Source: Xiashengella succiniciproducens
GTDB lineage: Bacteria; Bacteroidota; Bacteroidia; Bacteroidales; Marinilabiliaceae
Length of the DNA stretch: 64,000 nucleotides
Direction: 5' to 3'
Assembly (NCBI RefSeq): GCF_023674465.1
Contig: NZ_CP098400.1
Coordinates: 496,001-560,000, forward strand
The notes beneath the pieces were generated by a model that was not told where the DNA came from, did not search any database, and saw only the letters and a list, made by a program, of their open reading frames with translations. Position numbers and translations under genes: made by a program. Positions 1-8,758 of the stretch are shown piece by piece; position 1 is the stretch's first letter; every line of letters begins with the position of its first letter.

Positions 1-1
1 G

Positions 2-514
2 AAGGTGATTGGCATGATGAATGACATCAAGCAAAATGTAAAGGATTGGAAGGATGAAGCAGAGGTTGAGGCCTATCTTCAAAAGCTGCTTAGGAAGGAA
101 GGCTATGACCATTCAGGTAAGATCTATGGTATAGGCCATGCCATCTACACCCTGTCCGATCCCCGTTGTGTTTTACTTAAGGAGAAGGCAGGTGCTCTGG
201 CAAAGGAAGCAGGTATGGAGGATGAGTTCAATCTTTATCAGGCTGTTGAGAGACTGGCTCCAGAAGCTTTTTATAAGTTTAAGGGAGGACAGCGCAAGAC
301 TATCGCAGCCAATGTTGACTTTTATTCAGGCTTCGTATACAAGTGTATAGGACTACCAGAGGAATTGTATACTCCGATTTTCGCGATTGCAAGAGTTCCC
401 GGTTGGGCAGCCCACCGTATTGAGGAAGTTACTTCATCAAGCGCAAGGATTATCAGACCTGCATACAAGAGTGTAACAAATCAGCGGGTTTATGTTCCTA
501 TGCAAAAACGATAA
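2..514 (+). CDS. gltA: Citrate synthase, C-terminal part (gene begins before the window)
   Basis: This is the last roughly 170 residues of citrate synthase, which condenses oxaloacetate and acetyl-CoA to citrate in the TCA cycle. The reading frame is open from base 2, so the true start lies upstream and the GTG at base 5 is only an internal valine. Two family motifs are visible: GIGHAIYTLSDPR, holding the second active-site histidine, and NVDFYSGFVYK, holding the catalytic aspartate, followed by the helix ending GWAAHRIEE. The usual Arg after the histidine (GHR) is Ala here. The gene ends about 85 bases before carA, which has its own promoter, so the two are probably not co-transcribed. The partial length prevents subtype assignment. 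Confidence 0.93.
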   Translation, partial: KVIGMMNDIKQNVKDWKDEAEVEAYLQKLLRKEGYDHSGKIYGIGHAIYTLSDPRCVLLKEKAGALAKEAGMEDEFNLYQAVERLAPEAFYKFKGGQRKTIAANVDFYSGFVYKCIGLPEELYTPIFAIARVPGWAAHRIEEVTSSSARIIRPAYKSVTNQRVYVPMQKR

Positions 515-544
515 GAAGATATATGTCGTAACGGAACAATATCT

Positions 545-552
545 TATCTTTG
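545..552 (+). promoter_or_regulatory. Promoter -7 element upstream of carA
   Basis: TATCTTTG matches the Bacteroidota -7 consensus TAnnTTTG. It lies in the 85-base gap between citrate synthase and carA, about 48 bases before the carA ATG. I see no good TTTG at the expected -33 distance, so this is a half-supported promoter. Confidence 0.5.
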
Positions 553-599
553 CGCGGCCTTTAAGGGAAGGTAAGGAAACTGAGAAATAAACAACATAT

Positions 600-1682
600 A
601 TGTCTGAAGCAAAAGAAATAAAGCTGATATTGGAAGACGGCTCCGTGTTTGCCGGAAAATCCTTCGGTTATCATGGCTCCGTGTCGGGTGAGATGGTTTT
701 CAATACAGCAATGACCGGATATCCCGAAAGTTTAACAGACCCATCCTACAAGGGTCAGATTTTGGTTTCAACCTACCCCCTTATTGGAAACTACGGGGTT
801 CCATCAAAGGAAACAGAGAATGGAATTCCAAAATTCTATGAATCTGATGAGATTCATATTGCAGGACTGGTTATTTCTGAATACTCCTTTGGCTATAGTC
901 ACTGGAACGCTCAAAAGAGCCTTGGTGACTGGCTTAAAGAATACAAAGTTCCCGGCATTTTCGGCATCGACACCCGTAGTCTGACTCAGCTGCTTCGCGA
1001 AAACGGTCCTATGCTCGGCAAGGTAGTTGCCGATGATGTAGATGTTGAATTTTACAACCCAGACATCCACAACCTTGCTGCAATGGTAAGCACCAAGGAG
1101 AAGCTTGTCTATGGAAACGGTAAATACAGAGTAGTACTGCTTGATACAGGTGCAAAGTACAACATACTCCGCTGCTTATTGAAGAGGGATACCACAGTAA
1201 TCAGGGTGCCCTGGGATTATGACTTTACGCAGGAAGAATATGATGGAATAGTGCTTTCAAACGGACCGGGTAATCCAGCCCTTTACGAAGCCAGTGTAAA
1301 CAATATACGTAAGGCTTTGCAAGGGGATAAGCCAATCTTCGGTATCTGTCTTGGCAACCAGCTTATGGGAATCGCTGCCGGAGGATCTACTCACAAACTG
1401 AAGTACGGGCACAGGGCTCACAACCACCCTGTAAAGTTGGTTGGAACTGACAAGTGCTATATCACAAGCCAGAACCACGGATTTGTACTTGATACCGACA
1501 GCCTTGACAGCGACTGGGAACCCTACTTTATCAACCTAAATGACAATACCAACGAGGGAATCAGAAACAAGAAGAAACCATTCTTCTCTACCCAGTTTCA
1601 CCCCGAAGCATCAGGCGGTCCAACAGATACAGAGTTTCTTTTTGACAACTTTATGGACCTTGTAAAGGAACGCAAGAAATAA
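600..1682 (+). CDS. carA: Carbamoyl-phosphate synthase, small (glutaminase) subunit
   Basis: CarA hydrolyses glutamine and passes ammonia to CarB for carbamoyl phosphate synthesis, feeding arginine and pyrimidine pathways. The 360-residue protein has the CPSase small-subunit N-terminal domain (about 1-150) and a class I glutamine amidotransferase domain (about 177-355). The nucleophile is Cys250 in GICLGNQL and the partners are His334 and Glu336 in QFHPEASGG. Length is typical of the family. carB is not adjacent: a strong terminator follows directly, so the large subunit must be encoded elsewhere, unlike the usual carAB operon. Confidence 0.96.
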   Translation: MSEAKEIKLILEDGSVFAGKSFGYHGSVSGEMVFNTAMTGYPESLTDPSYKGQILVSTYPLIGNYGVPSKETENGIPKFYESDEIHIAGLVISEYSFGYSHWNAQKSLGDWLKEYKVPGIFGIDTRSLTQLLRENGPMLGKVVADDVDVEFYNPDIHNLAAMVSTKEKLVYGNGKYRVVLLDTGAKYNILRCLLKRDTTVIRVPWDYDFTQEEYDGIVLSNGPGNPALYEASVNNIRKALQGDKPIFGICLGNQLMGIAAGGSTHKLKYGHRAHNHPVKLVGTDKCYITSQNHGFVLDTDSLDSDWEPYFINLNDNTNEGIRNKKKPFFSTQFHPEASGGPTDTEFLFDNFMDLVKERKK

Positions 1683-1705
1683 GTTTTTCAGGGTATAGGT
1701 CAGAC

Positions 1706-1738
1706 AAAAAGGTAGGGTCTTCAGCCCTACCTTTTTTA
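1706..1738 (+). terminator. Rho-independent terminator after carA
   Basis: GGTAGGG and CCCTACC form a perfect stem around a short loop, preceded by A5 and followed by T6. It lies 24 bases after the carA stop and shows that carA is transcribed without carB. Confidence 0.88.
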
Positions 1739-1852
1739 TATAGCCGTTTCCTATAAACCTCTCACTCTGTTTGCACATCAGTGCTTTTATCTGCCTGGCT
1801 TTACAAAGAAATACTTATCCGCGGCAGCATTGATTTGCTCCCCAGTAATGAT

Positions 1853-2092
1853 TTACTTCTTAGTTGCTTCAATAACTTCCTTTTTCTCAGGGAAAATAAT
1901 TGAAGCCACAATGCACAATACTATTGTGCCCAGTATCACATATAGCGAATGGGCTGATGTAAAGCCAATGGCTGCAAGTTTTCCATGGAACAGTAATTTG
2001 ACACCCACAAAAGCAAGCAGGAAGGCCACTCCCACCTTGAGGTAGTGGAATATATTTACCACTTTCATCAGTAGGAAGAACAGCGAACGCAT
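1853..2092 (-). pseudogene. C-terminal remnant of a TerC-family membrane protein
   Basis: The 79-residue minus-strand frame looks like the last quarter of a TerC/Alx integral membrane protein. It starts at RSLFFLL, which in the family follows the segment FAI-GL and begins a transmembrane helix, and continues with the HYLKVGVAFLLAFVGVKLL helix and a final helix ending FPEKKE. Full proteins are about 260-330 residues, so seven or so helices are missing. Upstream in the same frame only a few residues (TLFA) could belong to the protein, then similarity stops and a stop codon appears. No ribosome binding site is evident. I read it as a 5'-truncated pseudogene; identification is from motif memory. 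Confidence 0.55.
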
Positions 2093-2470
2093 GGCAAATA
2101 GTGTGTCTGACCAACCGAATGAGCAAAACGACCGACAAACCTACAAACGAAAAGAACACCGAACTGACAACAGACGTTTGGCACAAAAGCGGCTGACTTG
2201 GTTAATTTGTAAGCATTCAGAGAACTTTGATAGACTTAGGAAACCATATTCTTTTGAAAGAGGGGGTCAACATGCTCCGGATCATCCAGCTACTCCCTAT
2301 TTATAATTAGTCTTAGTAATGGTCGGGTTTTTATCTTGAAATGGCTGTGAGGGTCAAGGTATTGTAAAACAGCTAGATAGCGCCTGGTGCTACTGAGGGG
2401 AATTCAAGTTAATCGGAGTGTAAAACCCTAAAAATATGGGATTGTAGCAACGCCGTGGGCTTGTTAACAT
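2093..2470. other. Gene-free stretch between the TerC remnant and the TonB receptor
   Basis: About 380 bases without a convincing gene. The first part (to about 2330) joins abruptly to the TerC remnant and looks like a deletion scar. The second part includes a GC-richer patch near 2380-2460 with several short G/C runs that could fold, but I could not match it to a known riboswitch. No tRNA or terminator was seen. Confidence 0.4.
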
Positions 2471-2490
2471 TGCACTATCGAAATAGTGTA
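2471..2490 (+). promoter_or_regulatory. Inverted repeat just upstream of the xusA-like gene
   Basis: TGCACTAT-CGAA-ATAGTGTA forms an 8-bp stem (one G:T pair) with a 4-base loop, 21 bases before the receptor ATG at 2512. Its position suits a metal-responsive operator or a leader hairpin that controls translation. Which regulator would bind is unknown. Confidence 0.45.
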
Positions 2491-2511
2491 AATGTGATTG
2501 ATTGATCCAAA

Positions 2512-4908
2512 ATGAGAAAGTTTGCTATGATTCTATTGCTCTTTGTAACCCTGACATCAGCTTATTCCCAAAAGGGGAATGTAAATGGTATTATCAGGTT
2601 TGAAGATGGACAACCTGCTGTAAGTGCGATTATCCAGGTCAGGGAGATAAACAAAAATGGGATCACAGACATAGATGGCAAATACCTCTTAAGCGAACTG
2701 CCTTACGGACAATATACACTTGACATAAGATCAATTGAGGCAGAGGATAAAACACTTATACTTGTTGTTGACAAGCCCTCACAAACCTTTGACATACCTG
2801 TCAGGAGGGCTGTGATGAACCTCAGCGAGGTGTTGGTAAGCTCGGTTTCCCGCAAACGTGATATCGAAACAAGAGGCTTTGCTGTCAATGTTATCGAGAC
2901 ACAAAAGACTGCCGTGCAGTCAGTGCAGACTAACGAACTTCTGGACAGAACTGCCGGGGTTAGGATACGCCAGGATGGCGGAATGGGATCAAGGATCAAC
3001 TACAATATCAACGGGATGTCGGGTGATGCTGTCAAGATTTTTATCGATGGTATGCCTGCATCCAACTTCGGATCTTCGTTCTCACTCAACAGTATCCCAC
3101 CTTCTCTTATCGAACGTATTGAGATATACAAGGGGGTGGTTCCCGGTTATCTTGCAGAGGATGCCCTGGGCGGTGCAATCAATATCGTTTTGAAGCAACG
3201 CAGAAGCAGATCACTGTCAACTTCATATTCAGCAGGTTCTTTCAATACCCATAAGTGGGATATTAATGGAAATTACCGCTGGAAAAACGGGCTGACACTT
3301 GATATGTCGGCATTCTACAACTATAGTGATAATAATTACAAAGTATGGGGAGAGGATATCTACTTCGTGGACTACCAAGGTGTAATTACTGAGTCTGAAG
3401 GGAAAAAAGTAAAGCGCTTCCACGATGCTTATTCCTCAGCCGGCCTCAAGGCCGGCGTAGGCTTCACAGATGTCAAATGGGCCGACCAGTTTTTGCTGGG
3501 AGCCATTCTTTCCCAAGACTACAAAGAAGTGCAGAATGGTGCTACAATGCGTGTTGTTTACGGTGACAGACATACAAGACGTAATTCTGCTGTGATCACC
3601 CTTAAATACCTTAAGAAAAACTTCCTGACCGAAGGCCTTACACTTAGTCTTGATGCTGCTCATTCCTACCTGAAAAGACAGGCAATAGATACTGTGGGCA
3701 TTATGCACGACTGGGCAGGCCCAATCAGATATCCGGATGGCTCCTTTGTTAAGTACAGCAGCGGGGCAGAGGTTGGCAGTGCCAAAACTCTTGCAATTAA
3801 CAGGGATGATACTAATACGGCAAGGCTTAACCTTGACTATGCTGTAAACGACAACAACCGTATCTATTTCAACTACCTCCTAAACGACTTTCAGAGGGAT
3901 GCTTATGATCCCTTGGAACCACCAGCTCTACAGAAACTGGCCAATACACGTGACCTGCAAAAGAACATAGTTTCTGTTACTTATGAGAATCTTGCCTTTG
4001 ACAGCAGACTCAGAACCAACCTCTTTTACAAACACTATTTCCAAAAGGTCACTTCCAATGAGCCATACCTGGACGCTGGGCAGTATAAGCTGGATATCTT
4101 CCGTAAATATGTAGATTACGGAGGCTATGGACTTACCTTTTCTTATGCACTAAGGGATAACTTCTTTATCCTTGGTTCGGCTGAAAAAACCCTTCGCCTG
4201 CCAAATGCAAATGAATTGTTTGGTAATGTAGCTGACAATCTATTACCACCATCCAAGGAACTGGAACCAGAAAGGAGCTTTAATGCCAACCTTGGCTTCA
4301 ACTACAGGTTCTCGACCGGTAATCACTATTTCAATACCAATGCTTCATTTTTCTACCGCGACACTAAGGGCATGATCAGGGAGGCTATCCGCACAGGTAG
4401 CTTTGTCTATACCCAGTTTGAAAACCTTGAGGATGTGATGACCACGGGCGTTGATGCCGAACTAAACTACAACTACTCTGACAGGTTCAGCTTCCGCTTT
4501 AATATCTCGAAGTTTGATGTCCTGTTCAACACCAAGTACGACGCCCAGGGCAATCCCTATCTGTTTTACCGCATGCAGATTCGCAACGAGCCCTCATTGA
4601 AGTTCAGCACTAATCTGAGCTACAAGGTGAAGAACCTGCTCCTGGATGGTTCGGAAACAACCTTCCATTTTAACAGCCTGTATGTAAAGGGCTTCCTAAG
4701 AAACTGGCCCAATGTGGGGTCATCCAACCTGTCGCGTATCCCCACCCAATACCCAATAGATCTCGGACTGGCCTATACCTTCCCATCAGGGAAGTTTGTC
4801 CTGAGTTGCGATGTCAAGAATATTGCAAATATACAGGTGTATGACAATTTCGGCCTGCAGAAGCCGGGAAGAGCTGTCTATGCCAAGCTATCATACTTTA
4901 TCCTGTGA
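2512..4908 (+). CDS. TonB-dependent outer-membrane receptor, XusA-like
   Basis: A 798-residue outer-membrane active transporter powered by TonB. Residues 1-19 are a signal peptide ending in SAYSQ. Residues 20-100 form a carboxypeptidase-regulatory-like beta domain, about 115-230 the plug domain (with NGMSGDAVKIFIDGMPAS and IERIEIYKGVVPGYLAEDALGGAINIVLK), and the rest a beta barrel ending in the aromatic strand KLSYFIL. It is not SusC-type: it lacks the SusC plug wording and has no SusD partner. The next gene, 47 bases on, is a DUF4374 lipoprotein, the arrangement of XusA-XusB in Bacteroides thetaiotaomicron, which imports iron-loaded foreign siderophores. The substrate is therefore inferred to be a ferric siderophore. 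Confidence 0.85.
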   Translation: MRKFAMILLLFVTLTSAYSQKGNVNGIIRFEDGQPAVSAIIQVREINKNGITDIDGKYLLSELPYGQYTLDIRSIEAEDKTLILVVDKPSQTFDIPVRRAVMNLSEVLVSSVSRKRDIETRGFAVNVIETQKTAVQSVQTNELLDRTAGVRIRQDGGMGSRINYNINGMSGDAVKIFIDGMPASNFGSSFSLNSIPPSLIERIEIYKGVVPGYLAEDALGGAINIVLKQRRSRSLSTSYSAGSFNTHKWDINGNYRWKNGLTLDMSAFYNYSDNNYKVWGEDIYFVDYQGVITESEGKKVKRFHDAYSSAGLKAGVGFTDVKWADQFLLGAILSQDYKEVQNGATMRVVYGDRHTRRNSAVITLKYLKKNFLTEGLTLSLDAAHSYLKRQAIDTVGIMHDWAGPIRYPDGSFVKYSSGAEVGSAKTLAINRDDTNTARLNLDYAVNDNNRIYFNYLLNDFQRDAYDPLEPPALQKLANTRDLQKNIVSVTYENLAFDSRLRTNLFYKHYFQKVTSNEPYLDAGQYKLDIFRKYVDYGGYGLTFSYALRDNFFILGSAEKTLRLPNANELFGNVADNLLPPSKELEPERSFNANLGFNYRFSTGNHYFNTNASFFYRDTKGMIREAIRTGSFVYTQFENLEDVMTTGVDAELNYNYSDRFSFRFNISKFDVLFNTKYDAQGNPYLFYRMQIRNEPSLKFSTNLSYKVKNLLLDGSETTFHFNSLYVKGFLRNWPNVGSSNLSRIPTQYPIDLGLAYTFPSGKFVLSCDVKNIANIQVYDNFGLQKPGRAVYAKLSYFIL

Positions 4909-4955
4909 TTGGAGATAAATAGAATCAAAACATAAACAAATAACATAAGTGTACT

Positions 4956-6260
4956 ATGAGAACAGCAAATATCAAATCTGTCTTTGCAATGGGAGCTATC
5001 GCTCTTGCTATGCTTAGCGCCTGCTCTGAGGATGACAATGACCCCAAAGGTGGCAATCCGGCTGTGGAAAATGACTTTCATATTGCTTTTGCAAGCGGAA
5101 CCGGTGCCAACTCTGCAACTTATGTTCAGGGTGTTTCTGATCTGAGTACTGGTGTGATAAACTCAACTACGGGTTTCGAACTAGAGTCCTCACGTACTGC
5201 ACGTATCTTTGCCTCAGCTGATGGAAGCTATCTCTATAGTCTAAACTACACTGTGGGTACTGTCGAAAAACTACAATACCTGGGTGGTGACCGCTATACA
5301 AGGGTTGCAAGAATAGATGCGTCAGTGCCACTGGGTGTTAAGGCCCTGCGTTTTTCGCATCTTAATGATCAGCTTGCTTCCCTGCACTATATCAATGCCA
5401 CTCCGCTTTATGATGAGGTGGATGAAACTGCTTATCTGAGACATAAGATGGTTCTCAGCATTGGCCTTCTTGACCTCGAGAAGATGAGGATGGTTGACGG
5501 CTACAAAGCCTCACTTGAGGTGGAGCTTGATGAGGAGCTTGCTGCTCAAGGTTATTTTATCTCACGTATCGATGCACCTGTTCTGTCTGGTAGCAAGCTA
5601 TACTATGGTGCTGCCGTAAGAAAATGGGATGCAACAAAAGGGGAGGCTGCTGATGTGAACAAAACATTCACCTTGGTTCTTGACTACCCTACGTTGAGCA
5701 ATCCAAAGATTATCGCCGCAGACGATGATTTTGGTGCTACAAACGGGTATCGTACCTCAACCCAATATGTTGACGAGGAAGGGGATATCTTGCAACTAAC
5801 AAGTGGCAACGAGGAGGTTCATATTCTTAAAATCAGAAATGGAGAGTATGTTGAATATGACTTCGATCTCAGTGAAAAGCTTGGTAAGCCTGCCAATAGC
5901 AACGGCTGGTTTTATGCAGGAAACGGCATCGGTTATGTCCCCTATGAGGATCTTAGCAAAGACAAAGTACAGGTTGGGGTCAATCCCCAGGGAGAACCTA
6001 CTTATTCTGCAATGTGGAAGCTGGCTCGGGTTGACCTTGTCAATGGAACTGTTGTCGATCTAAATGTACCTGACAATCTATGGCTTACCCAATATCAGGC
6101 CTCTGCTGTACGCGACGGAATCTTCTATATTGCGCTCTCGCCAATTGGAGTGGATGGAAATATCTATATGTTTGATGTTGACTCAGAAAGTCCTGATGGG
6201 CAAACTGGTGCAAGACTGGCAGGAACAGGGGCTGACCAATACTATATTGGTATATATTGA
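4956..6260 (+). CDS. DUF4374 surface lipoprotein, XusB-like siderophore-binding protein
   Basis: A 434-residue lipoprotein. The signal peptide ends in a lipobox LSAC with Cys23 as the lipidated residue, followed by SEDDND, an acidic stretch like the Bacteroidota surface-export signal, so the protein probably sits on the outer face of the cell. The remainder reads as a repeated-blade beta-propeller, typical of DUF4374. In the known Xus system, XusB captures enterobactin-type siderophores and hands them to XusA. The gene follows the receptor by 47 bases and ends before a strong terminator, so the operon has two genes. XusC, a PepSY membrane protein, is absent here. Confidence 0.78.
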   Translation: MRTANIKSVFAMGAIALAMLSACSEDDNDPKGGNPAVENDFHIAFASGTGANSATYVQGVSDLSTGVINSTTGFELESSRTARIFASADGSYLYSLNYTVGTVEKLQYLGGDRYTRVARIDASVPLGVKALRFSHLNDQLASLHYINATPLYDEVDETAYLRHKMVLSIGLLDLEKMRMVDGYKASLEVELDEELAAQGYFISRIDAPVLSGSKLYYGAAVRKWDATKGEAADVNKTFTLVLDYPTLSNPKIIAADDDFGATNGYRTSTQYVDEEGDILQLTSGNEEVHILKIRNGEYVEYDFDLSEKLGKPANSNGWFYAGNGIGYVPYEDLSKDKVQVGVNPQGEPTYSAMWKLARVDLVNGTVVDLNVPDNLWLTQYQASAVRDGIFYIALSPIGVDGNIYMFDVDSESPDGQTGARLAGTGADQYYIGIY

Positions 6261-6373
6261 TGCTAACCCAATTTCAGTAAGTGTTACTGGTGATAATTAG
6301 CTGGACACTAAAGGGGGTAATAATTTACTGAAATACTAGCTGCCGCAAGGGAAGAAGCGAACAGCTCATTGAA

Positions 6374-6408
6374 AAAAGAGGGTGTACCTGCCGGTGCACC
6401 CTCTTTAT
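6374..6408 (+). terminator. Rho-independent terminator after the DUF4374 gene
   Basis: A long stem pairs AAAGAGGGTG with a downstream CACCCTCTTT around a short loop, ending in a T-rich run. It closes the two-gene receptor/lipoprotein operon and separates it from the convergent lpxA. Confidence 0.85.
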
Positions 6409-6484
6409 ATATTCTTTATCCATCAGGCAAATTGCCAGTCTCCTCTTTCCGGTGATCTGGTAAAATTGCCATTGCCGGGACTTA

Positions 6485-7300
6485 TCACATGCTTTCTTCG
6501 CTAACAGCGGCTTTCTTAAAGCTGTTCTTTATTACTCCGCGTTTTGAGCTCTTAATGAAGTTGGCTATGTAATCTACTTCCTCAGACAGTGGCAGATAGG
6601 TTTTCATATAATCAACTGCTTGTGAAGCGTTCATCCCGTTTTGGTAGAACACCCTGTAAGCATTGTGAATTGCTTCTATCTGCTCCTTGGTGAAGTTACG
6701 CCTTTTCAGACCTACATAGTTGATACCAATGTAAGAGGCCGGAACTCCAAAGACCTTAGTGTAAGGGGCTACGTCGGTCAAAACACCTGCCATTCCTGAA
6801 ACCATTGCATGTGCACCGATTCTGGTGAACTGGTGAAGGGCACTTGCTCCTCCAATGACAGCCCAGTCTTCGACGGTAACTTCCCCGGCAACCTGAACGT
6901 TGTTGGAGATAACAACATTGTCACCGATGATGGTATCATGTCCAAGGTGGGTATAGGCCATCAACAGTGTGTTGTTGCCAACCTTAGTGATACCTTTGGA
7001 TGCTGTACCACGGTTGATAGTCACATACTCACGTATGGTGGTGTTATTGCCAATCTCAACCGTACTGTACTCGCCTTTAAATTTCAGGTCCTGCGGCACG
7101 GCGGCTATCACAGCACCAGGGAATATCTTGCAATTCTTTCCGATTCGGGCGCCTGGATATATTACAACATTTGCTCCTATCCATGTTCCCTCACCAATGA
7201 TCACATCGCTGTCAATCTTGGCAAATGCTTCAATGGTTACACCCTTTCCAATAATCGCCTCGGGATGAATTTCCGCACGAGGTGAAATCAATTGCTCCAT
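6485..7300 (-). CDS. lpxA: UDP-N-acetylglucosamine O-acyltransferase
   Basis: LpxA adds a beta-hydroxyacyl chain from ACP to the 3-OH of UDP-GlcNAc, the first step of lipid A synthesis in the cytoplasm. The 271-residue protein starts with the hexapeptide-repeat left-handed beta helix (about 1-190, many I-G-x-x repeats) and ends with the helical acyltransferase domain. The catalytic histidine is His121 in AYTHLGHD, aligned with His125 of E. coli. Length is close to the usual 260. It stands alone, without the lpxC-fabZ or lpxD neighbours that often precede it. Confidence 0.95.
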   Translation of the reverse strand: MEQLISPRAEIHPEAIIGKGVTIEAFAKIDSDVIIGEGTWIGANVVIYPGARIGKNCKIFPGAVIAAVPQDLKFKGEYSTVEIGNNTTIREYVTINRGTASKGITKVGNNTLLMAYTHLGHDTIIGDNVVISNNVQVAGEVTVEDWAVIGGASALHQFTRIGAHAMVSGMAGVLTDVAPYTKVFGVPASYIGINYVGLKRRNFTKEQIEAIHNAYRVFYQNGMNASQAVDYMKTYLPLSEEVDYIANFIKSSKRGVIKNSFKKAAVSEESM

Positions 7301-7437
7301 TAAATATCAGTTTATACAATAAAAAAACAGGCTTATGGATCATCATCCTAAACCTACCTAAGCATAACACTTGTCAGTAGGTAAGACAAACCAATACCAA
7401 TTAACACGTATTCAAATAATAATTTTTTTTACTTTTT

Positions 7438-7461
7438 GTCGTATGCCACGAGGCATACGAC
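7438..7461. repeat. Perfect 10-bp inverted repeat in the gap between lpxA and the response regulator
   Basis: GTCGTATGCC and GGCATACGAC pair perfectly around the loop ACGA. It lies in the 256-base gap upstream of lpxA and downstream of the regulator gene. No T-run follows on the minus strand (A-rich instead), so it is not a standard terminator for the regulator. It could be a REP-like repeat, a binding site, or a rho-assisted stop. The other bases of the gap show no gene. Confidence 0.6.
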
Positions 7462-7556
7462 CTCTATATTGCCCGGTGCTATTGACTTTACGTAATTTTC
7501 ACCGACAGTATATTAAGGCTGGGAAGGCAGGTTTTGGCTTAAGGGGATTTTGGGGC

Positions 7557-8723
7557 TTATTCCCACCTAGGGGCTGCGTAAATCTTGATTTCCTTATCGG
7601 TGATGGTGTTGTTACAGAGTATGATAAGCCTTTCAATTACGTTGCGAAACTCCCGGATGTTCCCAGTCCATGGCAATTCCTGAAGTGCAGCAATCGCTGA
7701 GGCATCAAAATCATGCTTTGGTAGACCCAGTTCTTCACTTATCAACTTTGAGAAATGCTCTGTCAGCAATGGAATATCCTCCTTGCGGTCTGCAAGTGAG
7801 GGAACATGGATAAGGATAACACTCAATCGGTGATATAAGTCCTCACGGAAATTACCAGCCTGAATTTCTTTCTGCAAATTCTTGTTGGTTGCTGCTAATA
7901 CCCTTACATCAATCTTGATATCCTTGTCACTGCCCACACGCGAAATCACATTCTCCTGCAATGCACGCAGTACCTTGGCCTGGGCGGCAAGACTCATATC
8001 GCCTATTTCGTCGAGGAAAATAGTGCCTCCGTCAGCCTGCTCAAACTTACCTTTACGCTGCTTGATAGCTGAGGTGAAGGCTCCCTTTTCATGTCCGAAT
8101 AGTTCACTCTCTATCAGTTCAGATGGGATAGCAGCACAGTTGACTTCTACAAAGGGCTGTTCGGACCTGTTGCTTTTCTCATGCAGCCAACGCGCTACAA
8201 GTTCCTTACCTGTACCATTACCCCCTGTAATAAGCACTCTTGCGTCAGTAGGTGCTACCTTCTCAATGAGTTCCTTAACAGACTGAATTGCAGGAGACTC
8301 GCCGACAATATCAGTTGTGCGGCTGACCTTGCGCCTAAGTACCTTGGTCTCGGTTACCAGGTTCTTGCGTTCAACTGCATTGCGCATGGTAACCAGAAGA
8401 CGATTCAGGTCAAGGGGCTTTTCAATAAAGTCGTAGGCTCCCTTCTTAATGGCATCAACGGCAGTATCAATATTACCATGGCCGGAAATCATTATAACAG
8501 GGGTGTCTGAACTTTTCTCCATTATCTTCTGGAGAACTTCAAGCCCGTCCATTTCCGGCATCTTAATATCACAAAGGACTATATCAAACTTGTCATTATC
8601 GAAGAGTTCAAGTCCCTGGGGCCCGTTTTCAGCCAGGACAACCTCATGCTTCTCATATTCCAGAATATCCTTCAGAGTGTTCCTGATACTTTTCTGATCG
8701 TCAATAACAAGTATCTTTGACAT
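7557..8723 (-). CDS. NtrC-type response regulator with sigma-54 ATPase domain but no DNA-binding domain
   Basis: A 388-residue regulator. Residues 1-120 are a receiver domain with the phospho-acceptor Asp52 in LCDIKMPEMDG and Lys102 in IEKP. Residues about 140-370 are the AAA+ sigma-54-interaction module: Walker A GGNGTGKE (167-174), Walker B TIFLDEIG (234-241) and the sensor/arginine region HRLSVILI. The sigma-54 contact loop GAFTGA reads GAFTSA (214-219). The protein stops at the end of the AAA+ lid, with no Fis-type helix-turn-helix, whereas family members are about 440-470 residues. It may act from solution or on other partners. No histidine kinase is adjacent. Confidence 0.9.
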   Translation of the reverse strand: MSKILVIDDQKSIRNTLKDILEYEKHEVVLAENGPQGLELFDNDKFDIVLCDIKMPEMDGLEVLQKIMEKSSDTPVIMISGHGNIDTAVDAIKKGAYDFIEKPLDLNRLLVTMRNAVERKNLVTETKVLRRKVSRTTDIVGESPAIQSVKELIEKVAPTDARVLITGGNGTGKELVARWLHEKSNRSEQPFVEVNCAAIPSELIESELFGHEKGAFTSAIKQRKGKFEQADGGTIFLDEIGDMSLAAQAKVLRALQENVISRVGSDKDIKIDVRVLAATNKNLQKEIQAGNFREDLYHRLSVILIHVPSLADRKEDIPLLTEHFSKLISEELGLPKHDFDASAIAALQELPWTGNIREFRNVIERLIILCNNTITDKEIKIYAAPRWE

Positions 8724-8758
8724 ATTATCCTATGTGTTTATTCCTGATCCTTTGATGT

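Noticed and set aside
2370-2470. Possible cobalamin riboswitch upstream of the TonB receptor (GGTGC and GGGGAA words)
   Set aside because: The words occur in roughly the right order, but the conserved core after them and a GCCACTG-type box are missing and I cannot draw the required stems. The partner gene (DUF4374) also points to siderophores, not B12.
7371-7700. Plus-strand ORF covering the gap before the response regulator
   Set aside because: It runs through the palindrome and into the antisense of the regulator's 3' end; no family features.
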